64,000 bases of DNA from Azadirachta indica (lineage: Eukaryota; Streptophyta; Magnoliopsida; Sapindales; Meliaceae). The DNA lies in the NCBI GenBank assembly GCA_022749755.1, contig CM040446.1, positions 10,378,367 to 10,442,366 of the forward strand, in the 5' to 3' direction. The notes under the pieces were generated by a model. The model did not search any database. It saw nothing but the letters and a program-made list of their open reading frames with translations, and was not told the DNA's origin. A program made the translations under genes and the position numbers. Of the stretch, positions 23,932-36,905 are shown in pieces. Each line of letters opens with the position of its first letter. Position 1 is the stretch's first letter.

Positions 23932-26362
23932 ATGTACAGAACGGCGATTGCGAAAGGCTTTCTCCGCGGTGCGACATCGGGTTACTACAACAGTAGCGGC
24001 GCTCATTTACGATTACTGCGTAAAATCAGTAGCTCTGATGGATTTTCCACTCCCTCCTCAATTAATTCTCAATCAGTCCCTAATTTATCGGATTCTGCCT
24101 TATCGTCATCATCTACGGCTGAGGAAGGTCGTAGCTTTAAGCGACAGAGACCGAGGGTGGAGTACCAAGATGAGCAGGCTCGAGTGCTACAGGCCTCCCT
24201 GCGACACGTGGTCCGTACATTCCTTATTCCTTCAACTGGATTTCCTTTTTAATAATCTTGTTTTATGATTATGGTTGTTGAAAACTGTATTGATGTAGCA
24301 GATAAAGTTGGGTTGGAGCGAGGCGGCTATGATTGCAGGTGCAAGGGATGTTGGCTTGTCTCCTTCCGTCATTGGATCATTCCCTAGGAAAGAAGCCTCT
24401 CTCGTTGAGGTATATTTTCTCCATTGTCTTTAAATTTAATGCTCATGATTTTCTTGTGGTATTGGATTTTTATTTTATTTTTTGATTACAGACTGACTAC
24501 TCATTTTAGCTATTCATTTCAAATGAAACAGCAATTCTTCTTTCTAGGCATATTGTTCTGTTATTACTGATTGTCTTTGCCAAACCATTTGTTGTAAATG
24601 GTTTGTGGCCTATTATTCCAACTTCAATGTAAAATAGGGTAGGTAATAGACCAGGATGCTTGTGGGTTTCTTGCTTTACTTAGTCATAATCACCATTGGA
24701 CAAGATTGATCTCGGTTTGCTGTACTGAATTAAGGGGGAAGAAGAGGAAAGCTTCGTTTGGTTTTAACAGGAGTTCAATGGTTTAAAATCTTATGCTCTC
24801 TTTTTGAGCATCTAGTTAGCTATTTCAAAACCAATTATCAACCTCTAATCAATTTTCAGTGGTTCATTAACTTTGAAGAGCATTCCACCTTGTTTCATTA
24901 GATTGCTTCTTTTACTTTCCAATGATATATTTTAGTATCATGTGTGCATCTATCAGCAGTTGGTGCATGCTCTTTCTACTGTGCCTTGACTGTAATTCTT
25001 TTTCTTTGATTTTTTTAAAATTTTTAATTGATAGTAGTAACGAATTTTTTCTTTAGTGCCTTTTTGATGTTTTAATCTTATTTTATCTATTGAAAGAGAA
25101 GAAAAGAAAAAAAATCCTTTTCATGATGTATACATATGAATATTTGTCTATTTAAAAAGGATGCTTAGTCACTGTCTGGTTTCATTTGGTATAGTCATTT
25201 TTCTCTCAGGCATCTATTAACTTTGATGATAACCTCTTTTTATTCTCAACCTTGTTCAGTTTTTTATGGATGATTGCCTACAAAAGCTTATTGATAAAAT
25301 TGACTCGGAGGAGGGTTTACAAAACTTTATACCAAGTGAGCGTGTCTCAAAGCTTGTCCGAATTCGTTTAGAAATGCAAGCACCCTACATATCAAAGTGG
25401 CCTCAAGCTCTCAGCATCCAAGTACCAATTATCATGCCATTTTTTTTTTAATTTTTAACTGAAAGACTAGTTAAACATTATTTCTTTGACTTCCCTTTCC
25501 AGGCACAACCGTTGAATGTACCAACAAGTATTAAGCAGCGAGCGATGCTAGTTGACGAGATTTGGCACGCTGCTGGTGATGAGGCGTCTGACATAGATTG
25601 GTATGTGAAGCGCACTGTCCTTGGAGGAATATATTCAACAACTGAGATTTACATGCTGACTGATAGTTCTCCAGGTTTGTTTTCTTTATTTTGAATGTGA
25701 GTACAGAGAGTTTGACATGCATTTATTAGGCTTGGTTTTAGTTTCTTCCTGCTAATAATAAATGTAGTCATATTTATTTAATATTGACTTGATGAACATA
25801 TAGATGATGATTACCGAAAACTAGTGGTTGTCATTTTTCTGGAATTTTGGCAAGTAGCATAATTTAGCTACTGTTCTGATTGTTCATATCAAACGTAGTG
25901 ACTAGAATTGCCTTTGTGCAAGCATTGTGTGAAAGAATGCAGTTAAAGGGGAGGGACAAATAGACCATTTCTTTCCCTCTTGATCCATTAAGGAGGGGCT
26001 TCATTGAGTGGCATTTACACATCTAAATTTTCTTCTAACTAGTTAAAGTTTATGGTGTAGAGATGCTATTGTCTAGATAATTTTCTATCTGCTAATCTGT
26101 CATTTTCTGGTAGATTTTCATGACACCTGGAGATTCTTGAATAATCGAGTGACGGATGCTTTTGATTTCAAAAAGACCATTCAGGAGGTAGTGTCCCTCA
26201 GTCTCATGCTTTTGGGTTTCATTACTTCATTATGCCAAAGGAAACTACGATTCAAAACCCTTAATGGTTATGTTTTTGCAGGCAAAGTATCTAGCAGAAG
26301 CTGTTGGTGCTGGAATGGGGAATTCCCTGCAAGGATTTATGAGTAAAATATTTCAGAAATAA
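23932..26362 (+). CDS. COQ9: Ubiquinone biosynthesis protein COQ9, mitochondrial
   Basis: Six exons (23932-24210, 24302-24409, 25260-25421, 25503-25674, 26114-26187, 26282-26362) give 291 residues. The N-terminus is basic and rich in Ser and Arg (MYRTAIAKGFLRG), as expected of a mitochondrial presequence, followed by a low-complexity linker. The COQ9 domain starts near residue 83 (ARVLQASLRHV, then LGWSEAAMIAGARDVGLSPS, FFMDDCL, DEIWHAAGDEASDIDWY). It continues through WYVKRTVLGGIYSTTEIYM and ends after GAGMGNSLQGF. COQ9 is a lipid-binding accessory protein of the coenzyme Q synthesis complex that presents intermediates to COQ7; it shares a TetR-like fold. Length and exon phases are normal, with no sign of damage. 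The start is the first ATG in frame, preceded by an A-run. Confidence 0.95.
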
Positions 26363-27244
26363 ACACTTATGGTTGGATAATGTAGAAGAATTGTGGCAAG
26401 CATCAAAATAACAGCTTACATGTGGTGGTGGGATGTTGGAATTGCTTACAACGGGTTTCAAACTACGGAGTTATTTCGGTCACATTGGTTGTATTTTCTT
26501 TGTCCTCCAAATGAAGCTAATGTTTTCATTTGTCCATATTTGTGCTATTTGCCATTGAAAGTTTTGTATTTTTGCTGAACCTACTGTTTTCCGTTCAAAG
26601 TGGTGGGCTGCTAACAGTGTTACATTCTTTTCTTGGCCGTATAAGTGGAACATATAATAATAAATTGAGATAACTGCAAGTATATGTTTGGTTTATGTTT
26701 ACATTTGATTTTTATATAAAATTTTTGTTTGTTTATTTGCATATTTTTTCATAGCTGGATGTGCAATATTTATTGAACCTCTCCCGAAAAAGAACAAAAA
26801 TTGTACTATCCACTGCCTCTGATTTAACCAGGTTAATGAGTTGTAATTACTCATTGACCTGTCTCTGCCTTGTTTGTTGGCGGTTATGACATTAAATTGA
26901 TTTATGCAAAAGTGACATCTTTTTTTTCTTCCTCTATTTATTTGGTTGAGCTTAAGAGAGTACAAAGCACTTCTGACAGTCAGCCAACGGGGGAATGTTC
27001 ATATAAGTTTTACACCTTTATCTTTTCCCACGATGCATACTGGAGGCATAAGAAATCACCCAATACCCAGGTCCCTTTCAGTTAGCTTTTCTAATATGTT
27101 ATGCCTTCCTCCTGAAGCAAGCAACTGGGAGTAAGTTATTATAAGATTCATATCAAAGTTAAATTGAATTTTTTCTTTTTATTATACATCTGTTTGCTTT
27201 CAATGTTTTTACAGTTATTACCAACTTGACGAAGATTCAAGGAC
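26363..27244. other. 3' flank of COQ9, no recognised gene
   Basis: Contains the COQ9 3' UTR. Several frames of 60-90 codons exist, but none shows family motifs or codon use like the neighbours. The last part (about 26900-27240) is relatively less AT-rich and may be 5' flank carried along with the actin pseudogene. Confidence 0.4.
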
Positions 27245-27772
27245 ATGGACATGAACTCTTTTGAATTTTGGCCACTTATTTGCGACAATGGCTCAGGGTC
27301 AGTGAAGGTAAGTGAATTCATCATCTTATATGTAGCTTGTCATGAGTACAAACAATGTTGGCTAAAATTTCATAGCAAACACCTCCGGTAATGCAGTGCA
27401 GACTAGGTTTGCTGTTGTGGTGATGACGCTTCGTTGTTGTTTTTCCTAGCCTTAATAGGTCAGCTGCAGAACAAGCATTCAATATTTGTCATTGGACAGA
27501 ACTGAAAGATGTACTTAGGAGATGATGCACAAGCTACGAGGCAAAGAGTCCTCGGATTTAGTTATCTTATTAATCAAATGTTCAATAGTGAGCTCTGGGT
27601 AAGTCAAAGTAGAACACCCTCTTCTCCTGAAAGAGCCTCTGTTTAATCCAAAAATTCTCACAGAAAAGATGGTTGAAATCTTGTTTGAAGGTTACGAAGT
27701 TCATAAAGCCTATGTAGTTATTCAAACTGTAATCTCCCTCTATGCTAGCAGCCGCACAACAGGTACAATTAA
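27245..27772 (+). pseudogene. Actin pseudogene, exons 1-2 (forward part)
   Basis: An ATG at 27245 opens MDMNSFEFWPLICDNGSGSVK, aligning with the actin N-terminus up to ...DNGTGMVK. It is followed at 27308 by a GTAAGT donor, exactly where plant actin genes carry an intron (between codons 20 and 21). From about 27402 come RFA then, after a frame change, GDDA, LIGQ near 27456, and GDDAQATRQRVLGFSYLI near 27520-27570 (actin GDEAQSKRGILTLKYPI). FNSELW follows, after a deletion of some 17 codons. After another frame change, EHPLLLKEPLFNPK, TEKMVEILFE and VISLYASSRTTG run up to 27762, followed by another GT donor-like site. RTTG is where plant actins have a second conserved intron. Multiple shifts, deletions and a stop make it non-functional. 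Retained introns show duplication through DNA, not a processed retrocopy. Confidence 0.85.
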
Positions 27773-27774
27773 AT

Positions 27775-27902
27775 CCATTGCTTCATGGTGAGGTAATCAA
27801 TGAGGTCCATGCCAGCTAGTTTGAGCAGTTGAATTGCATAGTGCAATGCACAGCCTTAGTAGATGGGGTGACACCTTCCCCAGAATCCATCACAATTTCC
27901 TG
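27775..27902 (-). pseudogene. Actin pseudogene, inverted exon-3 part
   Basis: Read on the minus strand from about 27902, this gives EIVMDSGEGV (actin GIVLDSGDGV) and, after a diverged stretch and frame change, LAGMDLIDYLTMK (actin LAGRDLTDYLMK) near 27785-27825. This is the segment that should directly follow RTTG of the forward part ending at about 27762, but it lies in opposite orientation and immediately next to it. A local inversion after duplication is the simplest reading. Confidence 0.75.
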
Positions 27903-29471
27903 CATTATTTTTGGGCACTGCTGATTGGAAGAGTATATATGAATTGTGAATTTTTATCATTCCTTTTGATTGCTCTTTGTCTTACCAAAATCTCATGCAT
28001 ACCTTCCTGGTCTTTATTACCATTCCACTTGTATGAAACAAAACTTCAGGATATTTAAACTGTATGCCTTTGCCACCAAGGCCTTGGTCTTTTGATAAGA
28101 GCTCGGTCCTCCCAAGGTCGTGAGTTGAGAGTTCAAATTCTTCCAAAGACACTTGGGAGGAATTTTTCTTCGTACGAGGGTAGATATCCTGCTCAATTAT
28201 ATCTCACATCTTAATTTGGAAGGATTTTTCTTTAAAATGATGATAGATCGTGTCCCATAATAAGAAATTGAAAGATAATATGTTTCATACTCTTAATTTG
28301 GAAGGTTTTTCCCTTAATATGATAGTAGATATCCCACCTTTGAGAGAAGGGATAGTGTACAATAATAGGAAAATAATAGGAAATTTAAAGATACAGATTT
28401 AGAGGTAGCGAACAGACTGGTTCATCTAATTCTAAGTCTGTTTGCACTTCGTAATTTGCCCGTCTCGTATTTATGTTGTAAAAGATCAACAAGATACGTC
28501 TTGAGCCTTTTTGTTCATAACTTTTAAATATATTTTTTAATTTCTTTGTTAAAATAATATTTGAAGTAATTATTTGTACTTACACATCGACGTGTGTGTT
28601 AATCTTTCTACTTAGAATCTAAATTCAATCTATTAAAATATTGAAGAAAGGGCAATTTCATTTTGGTGTAAAAGAGACAAACTGAATTATATTAAATGTA
28701 TATGTTGAATATTATAATTATTATTTGTCCTTCATTTATAACTCATCAATAATAATCCTTAATTTGCAAATTAGCAATACTATAATTAAATGTGAATAAT
28801 ATTACACTTTGATATAAAATATAATTGTCATGCCTAGTTAAAATTTTAAATATTTACGTCAATTTAGTAATATTTTTAAGACCTATCATTATATATTACA
28901 TATTTTGGGATACGATCCTAAAACTGTAATTAAAGATCAAGTATTTTACAATTAATCGATGAATTGTGTCATTTGCTTTGAAAAGTAAAATACTAGAATA
29001 ACATTTGAAAAGTACAATATTATTTTATATTATTTTGTAATTATTTCTAGAATAATTAAGGATAAAAATGTTTAGAGAATAACCCACTATAGTCAATACT
29101 TTTAACTTTTAAACAATGGTGACATAAGGCTTGTTCGGTAGGCTTTGAAAATTGTCAATAATTATTAAGTGATAAATTGAAATTAACTTTCCATTAAAAT
29201 AATAAATAATTATTTTTTTAAAAAAAAATTTAGTTGATTCAACCTATTACACTACCGATTCAACGAAAAATTCAAAAGAAATGTAGATGTATTGCAGTCA
29301 AATAAAGAGGAGAGATTAACAACCGACCACACTCGAAACAAGTGGGGCCCGTTCTATAGTTAAAACCCATTGAGTCGATGTATTTGCAAATAAATTTTGA
29401 CAAGGAGAGAAGAAAAACATCTGCAGAACAGAACAGGGAAGAGAAGAACAGAGCAGAGCAGGAAGAAACAA
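27903..29471. other. Spacer between actin remnant and cupin gene
   Basis: Apart from the SINE-like segment near 28070, this is AT-rich (especially 28500-29250) with no gene recognised. The last 150 bp, with purine-rich AGAACAGAGCAGAGCAGG, probably holds the cupin gene 5' UTR. Confidence 0.45.
28070..28375 (+). mobile_element. Probable tRNA-derived SINE with duplicated tail
   Basis: A segment near 28080-28135 looks like the A- and B-box region of a tRNA-derived SINE: TTGGTCTTTTGATAAGAGC (A-box-like), then GAGAGTTCAAATTC (B-box-like). Downstream, a block starting CTTAATTTGGAAGG occurs twice (about 28211 and 28295, period near 85 bp). No clear target duplication or A-tail was fixed, so the call is tentative. 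Confidence 0.45.
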
Positions 29472-31077
29472 ATGTTAACTGCAACAGAGATTGCAACAAA
29501 ATTGAATCTGAAGCCACACCCAGAAGGTGGATTTTACTCGGAAACCTTTAGAGACACTTCAGTGATTCTCTCCAAATCTCAACTTCCCTCTCAGTGTAAG
29601 TCTCACTTGCCCTCTCCAAACTCATTTCAGATAGATATTATACGTATACATTTATAAGCAGATATGGTAGAGATCTTGTTTAGTAATCTGATTATAGTTT
29701 GGATAAGAGTACTTGTGACCCATTAGCTAAGTTGTTTGCTGCTGTTTCACAAAGTCAACAATCAAGTTTTCCAGCTAAACTTTGGCTGATAATTTTTCAG
29801 ATAACATGTTGATTATGTAGAATCTTTGTTGTAGGTCACTGATCTCATAGATGCAACATTTATGTTATCAATTGTTTTAAATTTCGATACCAGTGTTTTT
29901 AGGTTTGGTTGCTGTGAAAATGATGAAACTGGACAGTCACCTTGTTAGTTATGTTGAAGATTCAAATTTCTATGATTTCAAGCTTGAATTTGAGGCCGTT
30001 TTGGCCCCGTGCTATTAGCACTACGAGTACCTTTCAATTTCTAGGGAAATTATTTTTTATTGTTGTTTATCTCAATAACACGACTGTTGTCTTCTCTACA
30101 GACAAGGTTGATCGCCCTGTCAGCACATGTATATACTTCTTGCTACCATCGGGTAGTGTGTCACACCTCCATAGAATACCATGTGCAGAAACATGGCATT
30201 TTTATGTTGGAGAACCTCTTACGGTATGCCTGATCCTCACTTAACTCTGATATACATACAATATATATGTACATATATAAATTGTTTGCGTTCAATTCAT
30301 TCACCTTTTCAAGCCTGCTTTGAGTAGTCATTTGAATGGAAACCATCTTTGCTTTGCCTCTCTGTGGACATGATCATGCTATCCTATATGAGGAACGCTA
30401 AAAGCTGGTGACAGAGAAATGTATTTGATGATGATTTCAAACTGTCGATCTATAGGAGAAAAATGATCTTTGGTTTTAACCTATACATGTATATGGTTAG
30501 TGCAACTAACCTGGTGAAGCTGGGTGCTTCTCTCTTAAAGAATAAATAATATATGAACAAATTATCAGTATCCTTGAAATCTGATTTTTAAACAGAATAT
30601 GTTGGTTGCCTACATCAGCCTCCAAAATCAAAATTGTGAATGCAAAACAACCATTTCAGAGATGCTTTTTGATCTGCACAACTGTTTGTCTGGTGCAAGT
30701 TTTGCTGCTCTTTAACCATTACCGGCTTCCTAACATAACACATTTTTTGGTTGTAGATATTTGAACTGAACGAAGATGGGCAGATTAAATTAACATGCCT
30801 TGGTAATGACATTGAAAACGATCAGAGACCACAGTATACAGTGGCCCCAAATGTGTGGTTTGGTTCCTTTCCAACTAAGGACTTTCACATTCTACCAGAT
30901 GGGACAGTGAGCAAAGCAGAACCGACGGATGCCGAGAGCCACTACTCCCTTGTTGGATGTACTTGTGCACCTGCCTTTCAGTTCGAGGACTTCGAGCTGG
31001 CAAAACGCTCTGAGATTGTTTCACGCTTTCCAAATCATGAGTCCCTCATCTCCTTGCTAACCTTTCCTGGGGAATAA
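29472..31077 (+). CDS. Cupin_5 (DUF985) domain protein
   Basis: Three exons (29472-29595, 30102-30223, 30757-31077) encode 188 residues. The single domain is the cupin_5/DUF985 beta-barrel: LNLKPHPEGGFYSETFRD near the start, then STCIYFLLPSGSVSHLHRIPCAETWHFYVGEPL, where SHLHR and EXWHFY supply the usual cupin metal-site and core residues. After that come WFGSFP and YSLVGCTCAPAFQFEDFELA. The family is widespread in bacteria, fungi and plants; its reaction is not firmly established, so no function is assigned. I chose the ATG at 29472 because an upstream in-frame ATG (29397) adds only low-complexity basic residues; that longer start cannot be excluded. No targeting sequence is obvious. In Arabidopsis the homologue sits between COQ9 and LSM1A, as here. 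Confidence 0.92.
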
Positions 31078-31940
31078 GAAGCATGTTCTGAAGTGGTCCG
31101 GGAATTACAGGCTTGTAATGTGCTGATCGGCTGTAATCTTTGTATTGAGTGTTTGAGCACTATTTAAATAACATACACTCATTCAAACTGACCTTGGATC
31201 ACAGTAGATTCATGTAAAATCTTCAAATTTGGCTTTGATTGGCAGAAAGTAAAAAGATCATGAGTTTCCAGATTATAATCTAGGTAGTTGATTAACATTC
31301 TTTGACGTTACTGTGACCTTGATCTCCTTGGTTTACAATAAGATACTTGGCAAAAGGTTTTCAACAGGAAATTATCTATGCTTTGGTCTCCCATAAGCAT
31401 AAGGATATGGTATGAACAGTTGTTGGAACAACTTATAAATGCTATTATATCATGTAATCAACATAACCACAGTACCATAAATGAATTGAAAGCAAAGAAC
31501 CTGTGCTGTGCCATTACAAAAATGCGGCACCAAAACGACAACCCACAGCAATTTCAACATTTGTTCAGTTGAGAAGCAAAAGGTGGAAAACTCCAAGATT
31601 AAACAGCATTTTGGTGAAACTAGAAACCAATCCAAAACCTAGCTATAACTTAAAAAACCAGTTGTGTTTAATTGCACATATAAATTGACCCCAAATGGTA
31701 CAAAGGTGTAAAGGAAATGTCTTCATTTCTTTAAGAGACTGAAATCCAATTTCCTCCACCAAACTTCTAGCAAATTAGATCTTCAGAAGTGTTACTAATT
31801 TATGTCCCTCTTAACTTTCCATTCCAGCAGGACAGGATGCAACAATCACGCCCTGCCTGCCCACTCTCTTCAATCTTTAGGGGCACCGCTGCACTAATAT
31901 TTGCAAACACGGTATTAACATAACAAAATGCTAAGATCTA
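31078..31940. other. Convergent 3' region of the cupin and LSM1 genes
   Basis: The cupin gene (+) and LSM1 (-) converge here. The 860 bp should hold both 3' UTRs. No other gene is supported. Confidence 0.5.
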
Positions 31941-34505
31941 TTAATCAAAATCCAGGAACTCCATTCTTTTTCTCATCGAGCCCTTCAAAACTGTAGCATC
32001 CCTTTCTGCTTTCTGAGCCTGAAAAGAGGAGAAAATGAACATAAACTATTAAGATTGTGTAAAAGTATAGATGTAAATCAATTTTTCAACAATTAATCAA
32101 TTAACATCATAAAAGGTTTGTATTCTTTACCACAATTAAAAGAAAGATAGGCATGCAACAACACCAGAGAGAAAATATAATATGGAGAAGTATCTGTAAG
32201 GGCTCATAATGAAAGAGGAATTTTCATGAGGTTTCCCACGCGAATCTGACCAGAAGGGGAACTTTGGTACATAAACGAGCAAAGAGATCTAGTCTCTGTT
32301 GAAATCTCACTAAAGTGGATATCTATGAAGGACAATCTATCATTTGGCATATCTTATAATATGTCTGTTACCACTTGAAAATCTTTTGCCAAAGATAGCA
32401 ATCATACAAACTTTTACACCAAAGAGGGGCAGTTTCCATTGAATATAATCTCTGGCTAGTTTATAGATTCATCCATAAATGTTAGCACTTAAAACTATGC
32501 TTTTCCCAAACAAGAGAGAGAGAAAAAAAAGATATGCAGAAGTACCTATATGCATAAAACAAAGTGCAGTTTCCAGTAAATTTAACATCAGTCCCAAACC
32601 TAACATATTAATTGATGAGATCAAAAAGTTCCTAACAATCACCACCTAGTGGAGGAACATATCCTACGACACCAGCCTTCATCCGTGTAAAACACAAAGC
32701 AACAATAATTAAAATCACGTACTGGCTTCAACTGTGAGCTGACACAATGCAAATGGCAACATACAAGAAACCCAGGTTAAATGCAGAATAACTGGTAACC
32801 AATTCCCAAGACATGGCACTTACCCCTTTTATCTCAGCTGTTGATACACGAGTCATGTGTGGGGGAAGCTCATCCTTTTCTAAGTCCTATATAATAAGTC
32901 GCACAGACAAAGAAAAATAAAACTTTTGCAGAAAAAATAAAAATAATCAAGTTGAATTCACATAGCCATAGACAAGAATATACCAGCTCTCCAATTAAAA
33001 CAACATTCTCCCCACGGATTACGTATAAACCTAAGGGGATGTCACAATAGAGATCTCCAACAATAATTCGCTCACAAGCACTTTCAAGAACAACATTAGC
33101 TGTGAAACAGAAGAAGAATTTTTATCAGTAACTAAAATTCAAAAAGACTAAGGGCATATTAAATTTTAAATTGGTATGCAATGGGTATGCTACCAAATTG
33201 ATCAAAGGAACGGAGTAAACCCAAGAGCTTTCGTCCATCTCGCAGCAAGACAAGAATTTTTTCTGCAAAACAGATAACAATATGAAGGGCCAAATAACCG
33301 GAAAAACCAATTGTTCTGCATTTGCTTGACTTCTGTAATTTTAAATACATAGCTTGATGAGGCTATATATATGCTTTATGTAAGTTGTAGCTGTTATAAA
33401 TTTGTACGCATATAATAAACTCCAAAGAGAACTCAGAAAAGAAGAACCAAATAACATAAAGATCAATGCCCCAGCTTGGACACTGATAAAATGAAAAGCA
33501 ATGCAAAGAGCACCAAACATCTACTATTTCCAAGGGAGACTGCAAAGCACCTAATACCATACCCGTCACCCTGTGTGACCAAACAATTTTCTTTCCTACA
33601 AAAGAAACAACTTCTGAGAAGCATATTAGATATCAAGCTTCACTTTGACAATTGAAAGTTTCCCCTCGGAAAAGTAGGTCATTACAATGAAATTAACGTA
33701 ACATAATCTAGCCTCGTTATAATTATCCAAAAATATCGAAGTGAATCAACTGTCTCAATATAACAGTACTATGGGTCAAGATTGTAATTTAATGTCATTT
33801 ATTAAGAACTAGGCCCTCATGAGTCCTCAATACTTTGGCAGAACCAATTAGCATTTCTAAAAAAAATACCAAAGTAGGAGAGCTTAAACTTGAAATTAAA
33901 AAACAATAAGCAAAGCAGCAAATGATTCCTAGTGTCAGCTACCTTTTGTTCATTGTGTGTTTACATGTGTCAATGAATGTTTACATAGGCGCGCACCATA
34001 TTTCAATTCAGGCTTTGAGAAATTATCCTACATTCCAGCTATTACCCGCTCTCTATCTTCGACTCTTCCTTTATAAATCAGAAAACTCTTACCCACACTT
34101 AGTCTACAAGTATAAAAACAGTCAGTACAAATTATAGCAACAGAGTCATATCAATTCCTTTAATGCATACACTACATCATTAAGTACTAACAATATCAAT
34201 TTGAATCAAGCACAGAAGAAATTACAAGAAAACTTCCTTCTATTTCCTTCTCACACAGCAAGACAGCAAAAAGAACAACAATTGGAAAACTGAAAAAGCC
34301 ACCAAATCAAACAGTAACATGAAGACAATAATAAATCATGATGAGAAACCACAAATCCCAACATAAATGAAATTGCATTGAGTTCATGGTATCCCAATTC
34401 ACAAATATTAAACCAAAAAAAAAAAAAAACGAAAGAGAAATTACTGTCAAGATAGGTGGCGAGAGAAGTGGAGAGAAAGACATCATCTGGGCTAGCCCAC
34501 GACAT
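31941..34505 (-). CDS. LSM1: Sm-like protein LSM1
   Basis: Five exons on the minus strand (34445-34505, 33194-33262, 32984-33099, 32824-32886, 31941-32018) join in frame to 128 residues, the usual LSM1 length. It starts MSWASPDDVFLSTSLATYLD. The Sm1 motif is RDGRKLLGLLRSFDQFANVV and the Sm2 motif is LYVIRGENVVLIGEL. The C-terminal extension (EIKGAQKAERDA...MRKRMEFLDFD) is typical of LSM1 and sets it apart from other LSM proteins. LSM1 defines the cytoplasmic LSM1-7 ring, which binds oligoadenylated mRNA 3' ends and promotes decapping with PAT1 in P-bodies. First intron is about 1.2 kb; all splice sites are GT..AG. Convergent with the cupin gene. Confidence 0.96.
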
Positions 34506-34986
34506 GGAAGAATTTTATTGCAACAACTAGTTCAACTATTTCCCAAACTAATGCTAATGGCATTGGCTTTTGAACAAAGCCTGTAGAATAAACAACAGAA
34601 TATACCAACCAACCAAATCTTCCACTGCACTGCAACAAGACAGAAAGCAAAAACCCTAATTTCAGTGAAACCCAAAGCTCTCCTGGAAAAGAAAAAAAAA
34701 AAATCTGAGAGCTAATTGTGGCAGGATGTCATGGTGTATTATAGAGTTAGGTTAAGCCCTTTTTGACAAACCTATACATACATAGATTATTGACATCTCT
34801 GTTTTCTTCTGCTAATATTAATTATTATTATTATTATTATTATTGTTCATAATTTGCAAGATTGAAATAACATTTTCTTACCTAAAGTTTCTCAAAATGA
34901 CTAATCAAGACATGTTTGTTCAATATATACAATTTTATAAGCAACAGCCAATAGGCCAGCAGCATCAGGGATCAATGTGAAATTAA

Positions 34987-35245
34987 AGGCCTATTTATTT
35001 TTTAACTGAAATTTAAATAAAATTATATAAATATTTAAGAAGTATTTATTTTTAATTTATATATAAAAATTTAATATATTAATTTTAAATTTTTTAGAAT
35101 ATATATGTTAACATATCAGTTCTAAATTTTATTTTTACAAAATCAAATAACTTAATATTTATATTTATATATTTAACCTAAAAAATAAATGATATATTAA
35201 TTAAATTTAGATTTTAAATTTTGATAATCTTTAGATTTGAATTAG
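34987..35245. repeat. MITE-like repeat, copy 1
   Basis: Starts near GGCCTATTTATTTTTTAACT and shares a long stretch in the same orientation with 54378-54860. The common landmarks are ATTAATTTTAAATTTTTTGG or AG, then AATATATATGT.AACAT.CAGTT. Non-coding and very AT-rich. The two copies show a dispersed family; superfamily is not assigned. Confidence 0.5.
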
Positions 35246-35749
35246 AAAAACCAAAAATTACCTAAAAGTGATCATAATTTTTTTTTTGGGACTTATTTGT
35301 TAAATTTATCGAAGTAGATACTGATTTGTTCTTTGAAAAACATTAAGAGTCGAAAATGTTATTACCCTATTTGGATTTATTTGTACAGCAACGGTGGAAA
35401 CACCTTTTAGGAATTCAGCTAGCTTTGACTTTGGGAGCTTGGGTTTTTTTTTTATTTATTTTTAATTAAAAAATATTGAAAATAAATTTTTTTAATTAAA
35501 TTCTTATTTTATTTTATTAAAATATTTTTTTATTTCAAAATGTGAGTGGCATCTTTGAAAAAACCAAAAAAAAAATTGATGAAAGGTCAGGGTTGGACCA
35601 GACCAAACCGGTCGCATATCGGTTTTTGGAATTCAATCATTGGAGTTTGTGCCAGATCGCATTTACTATAACTTATTGTCAACCTCTTGTTTGTCAATCA
35701 GGCTTCGACGCGTGGCGCGCTGCTAACGAAATGCAATGGGATAACAACA

Positions 35750-36905
35750 AATAGGTCCCTCATTTTAGTAAAACTATAAATATGGACATCTGTTCCTAAT
35801 CTAAACAGATCGATCCTAAATGACTCGTTTAAAATGAGTAATGACTATAATATCTTTTTTATTATTTTAATAAAAAATGGGGACCTATTAGTTATATTTT
35901 TTTGAGACCTATTAGATATTAGTGGAGTTGTTTTTTCTTAATTCCAAATAGCAATGACAAAAAAATTAAAACTTTATTCATTTATGAAAAACTTAAGTCG
36001 TTATTTTATTATTTTTATTAAACACTAAATTTTAATAATTTAAATATTTTAAAATTGTTTGCTTTTTAACTTAAAATTTTGATAATAATTACTTCTATCA
36101 AATCAAATTAGAAATTTTAATTTAATATTAAATACAAATAAGTAAAGTAAATTTAATTAATTATAATTTTAAAATATTTTTATAAATACTTTCTATTTCT
36201 TAATATATATAATTTATCTAACTATTTATAAGAGTACAATACATCAAATTACAAGTTTTTTAAAAATTATAGTTAAACATTATGAACGAAAAATAGGCAT
36301 ATTTTTTATATTTATATATTTCCTCTACTTTTCATATTTATCTTTAGAAAATCTCTATAAAATTTAATAACATATATTTATTTCATAAATTTTTAATTAT
36401 ATTTACTCAAACCAAATAAATCTTCCTATAATTTTCAATGATATATATTTATTTCTTAAAGTTTGAATTATTTGCAAATAAATTTAATAACTCATTATTA
36501 TTTTTAGCAAAATTTTGTTACTCTATTTGTGCTTCTCAACCTTTTTTTTTCATATTTATTTGCTTATCAAAATGAGTTTAGAGTTGGTCAGTATTTGCTG
36601 TGAGTAAAGCAAAGTCATGAAGACATTTTCATTTCTTTGAATGGCTGAAATTATTTGTTCAATATGTAGATGGTTAAGATTTATTTGTATATGATATAAT
36701 GTCACACTTGATTTTTATCATATTTTGTGTCATTTATTTTTTTGTTTTTTAATTTATTTTCATATGATGTAAAGACTATTTTACCCATGTTAATGCTAAT
36801 AGTGACGCCAAAAAAAAATAGTAAAAATAGCGTGTTTGACAATTTTTTTGAAAGTAGGGTCTAGATGTCCTTTAGGTTATAAAATAAGGGTCTATTTATC
36901 ATATG
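35750..36905. mobile_element. Possible 1.15 kb MITE with short inverted ends
   Basis: The left end (AAATAGGTCCCTCATTTTAG, then GGACATCTG near 35790) resembles the reversed right end near 36835-36905 (AAATAGACCCTTATTTTATA, then GGACATCTAGACC). The interior is AT-rich and non-coding. The ends are imperfect and no target duplication is certain. Confidence 0.4.

Noticed and set aside
26393..27134. Several 60-90 codon frames after COQ9
   Set aside because: No motif, no consistent splice structure; they overlap each other in different frames and are probably chance frames in the 3' flank.
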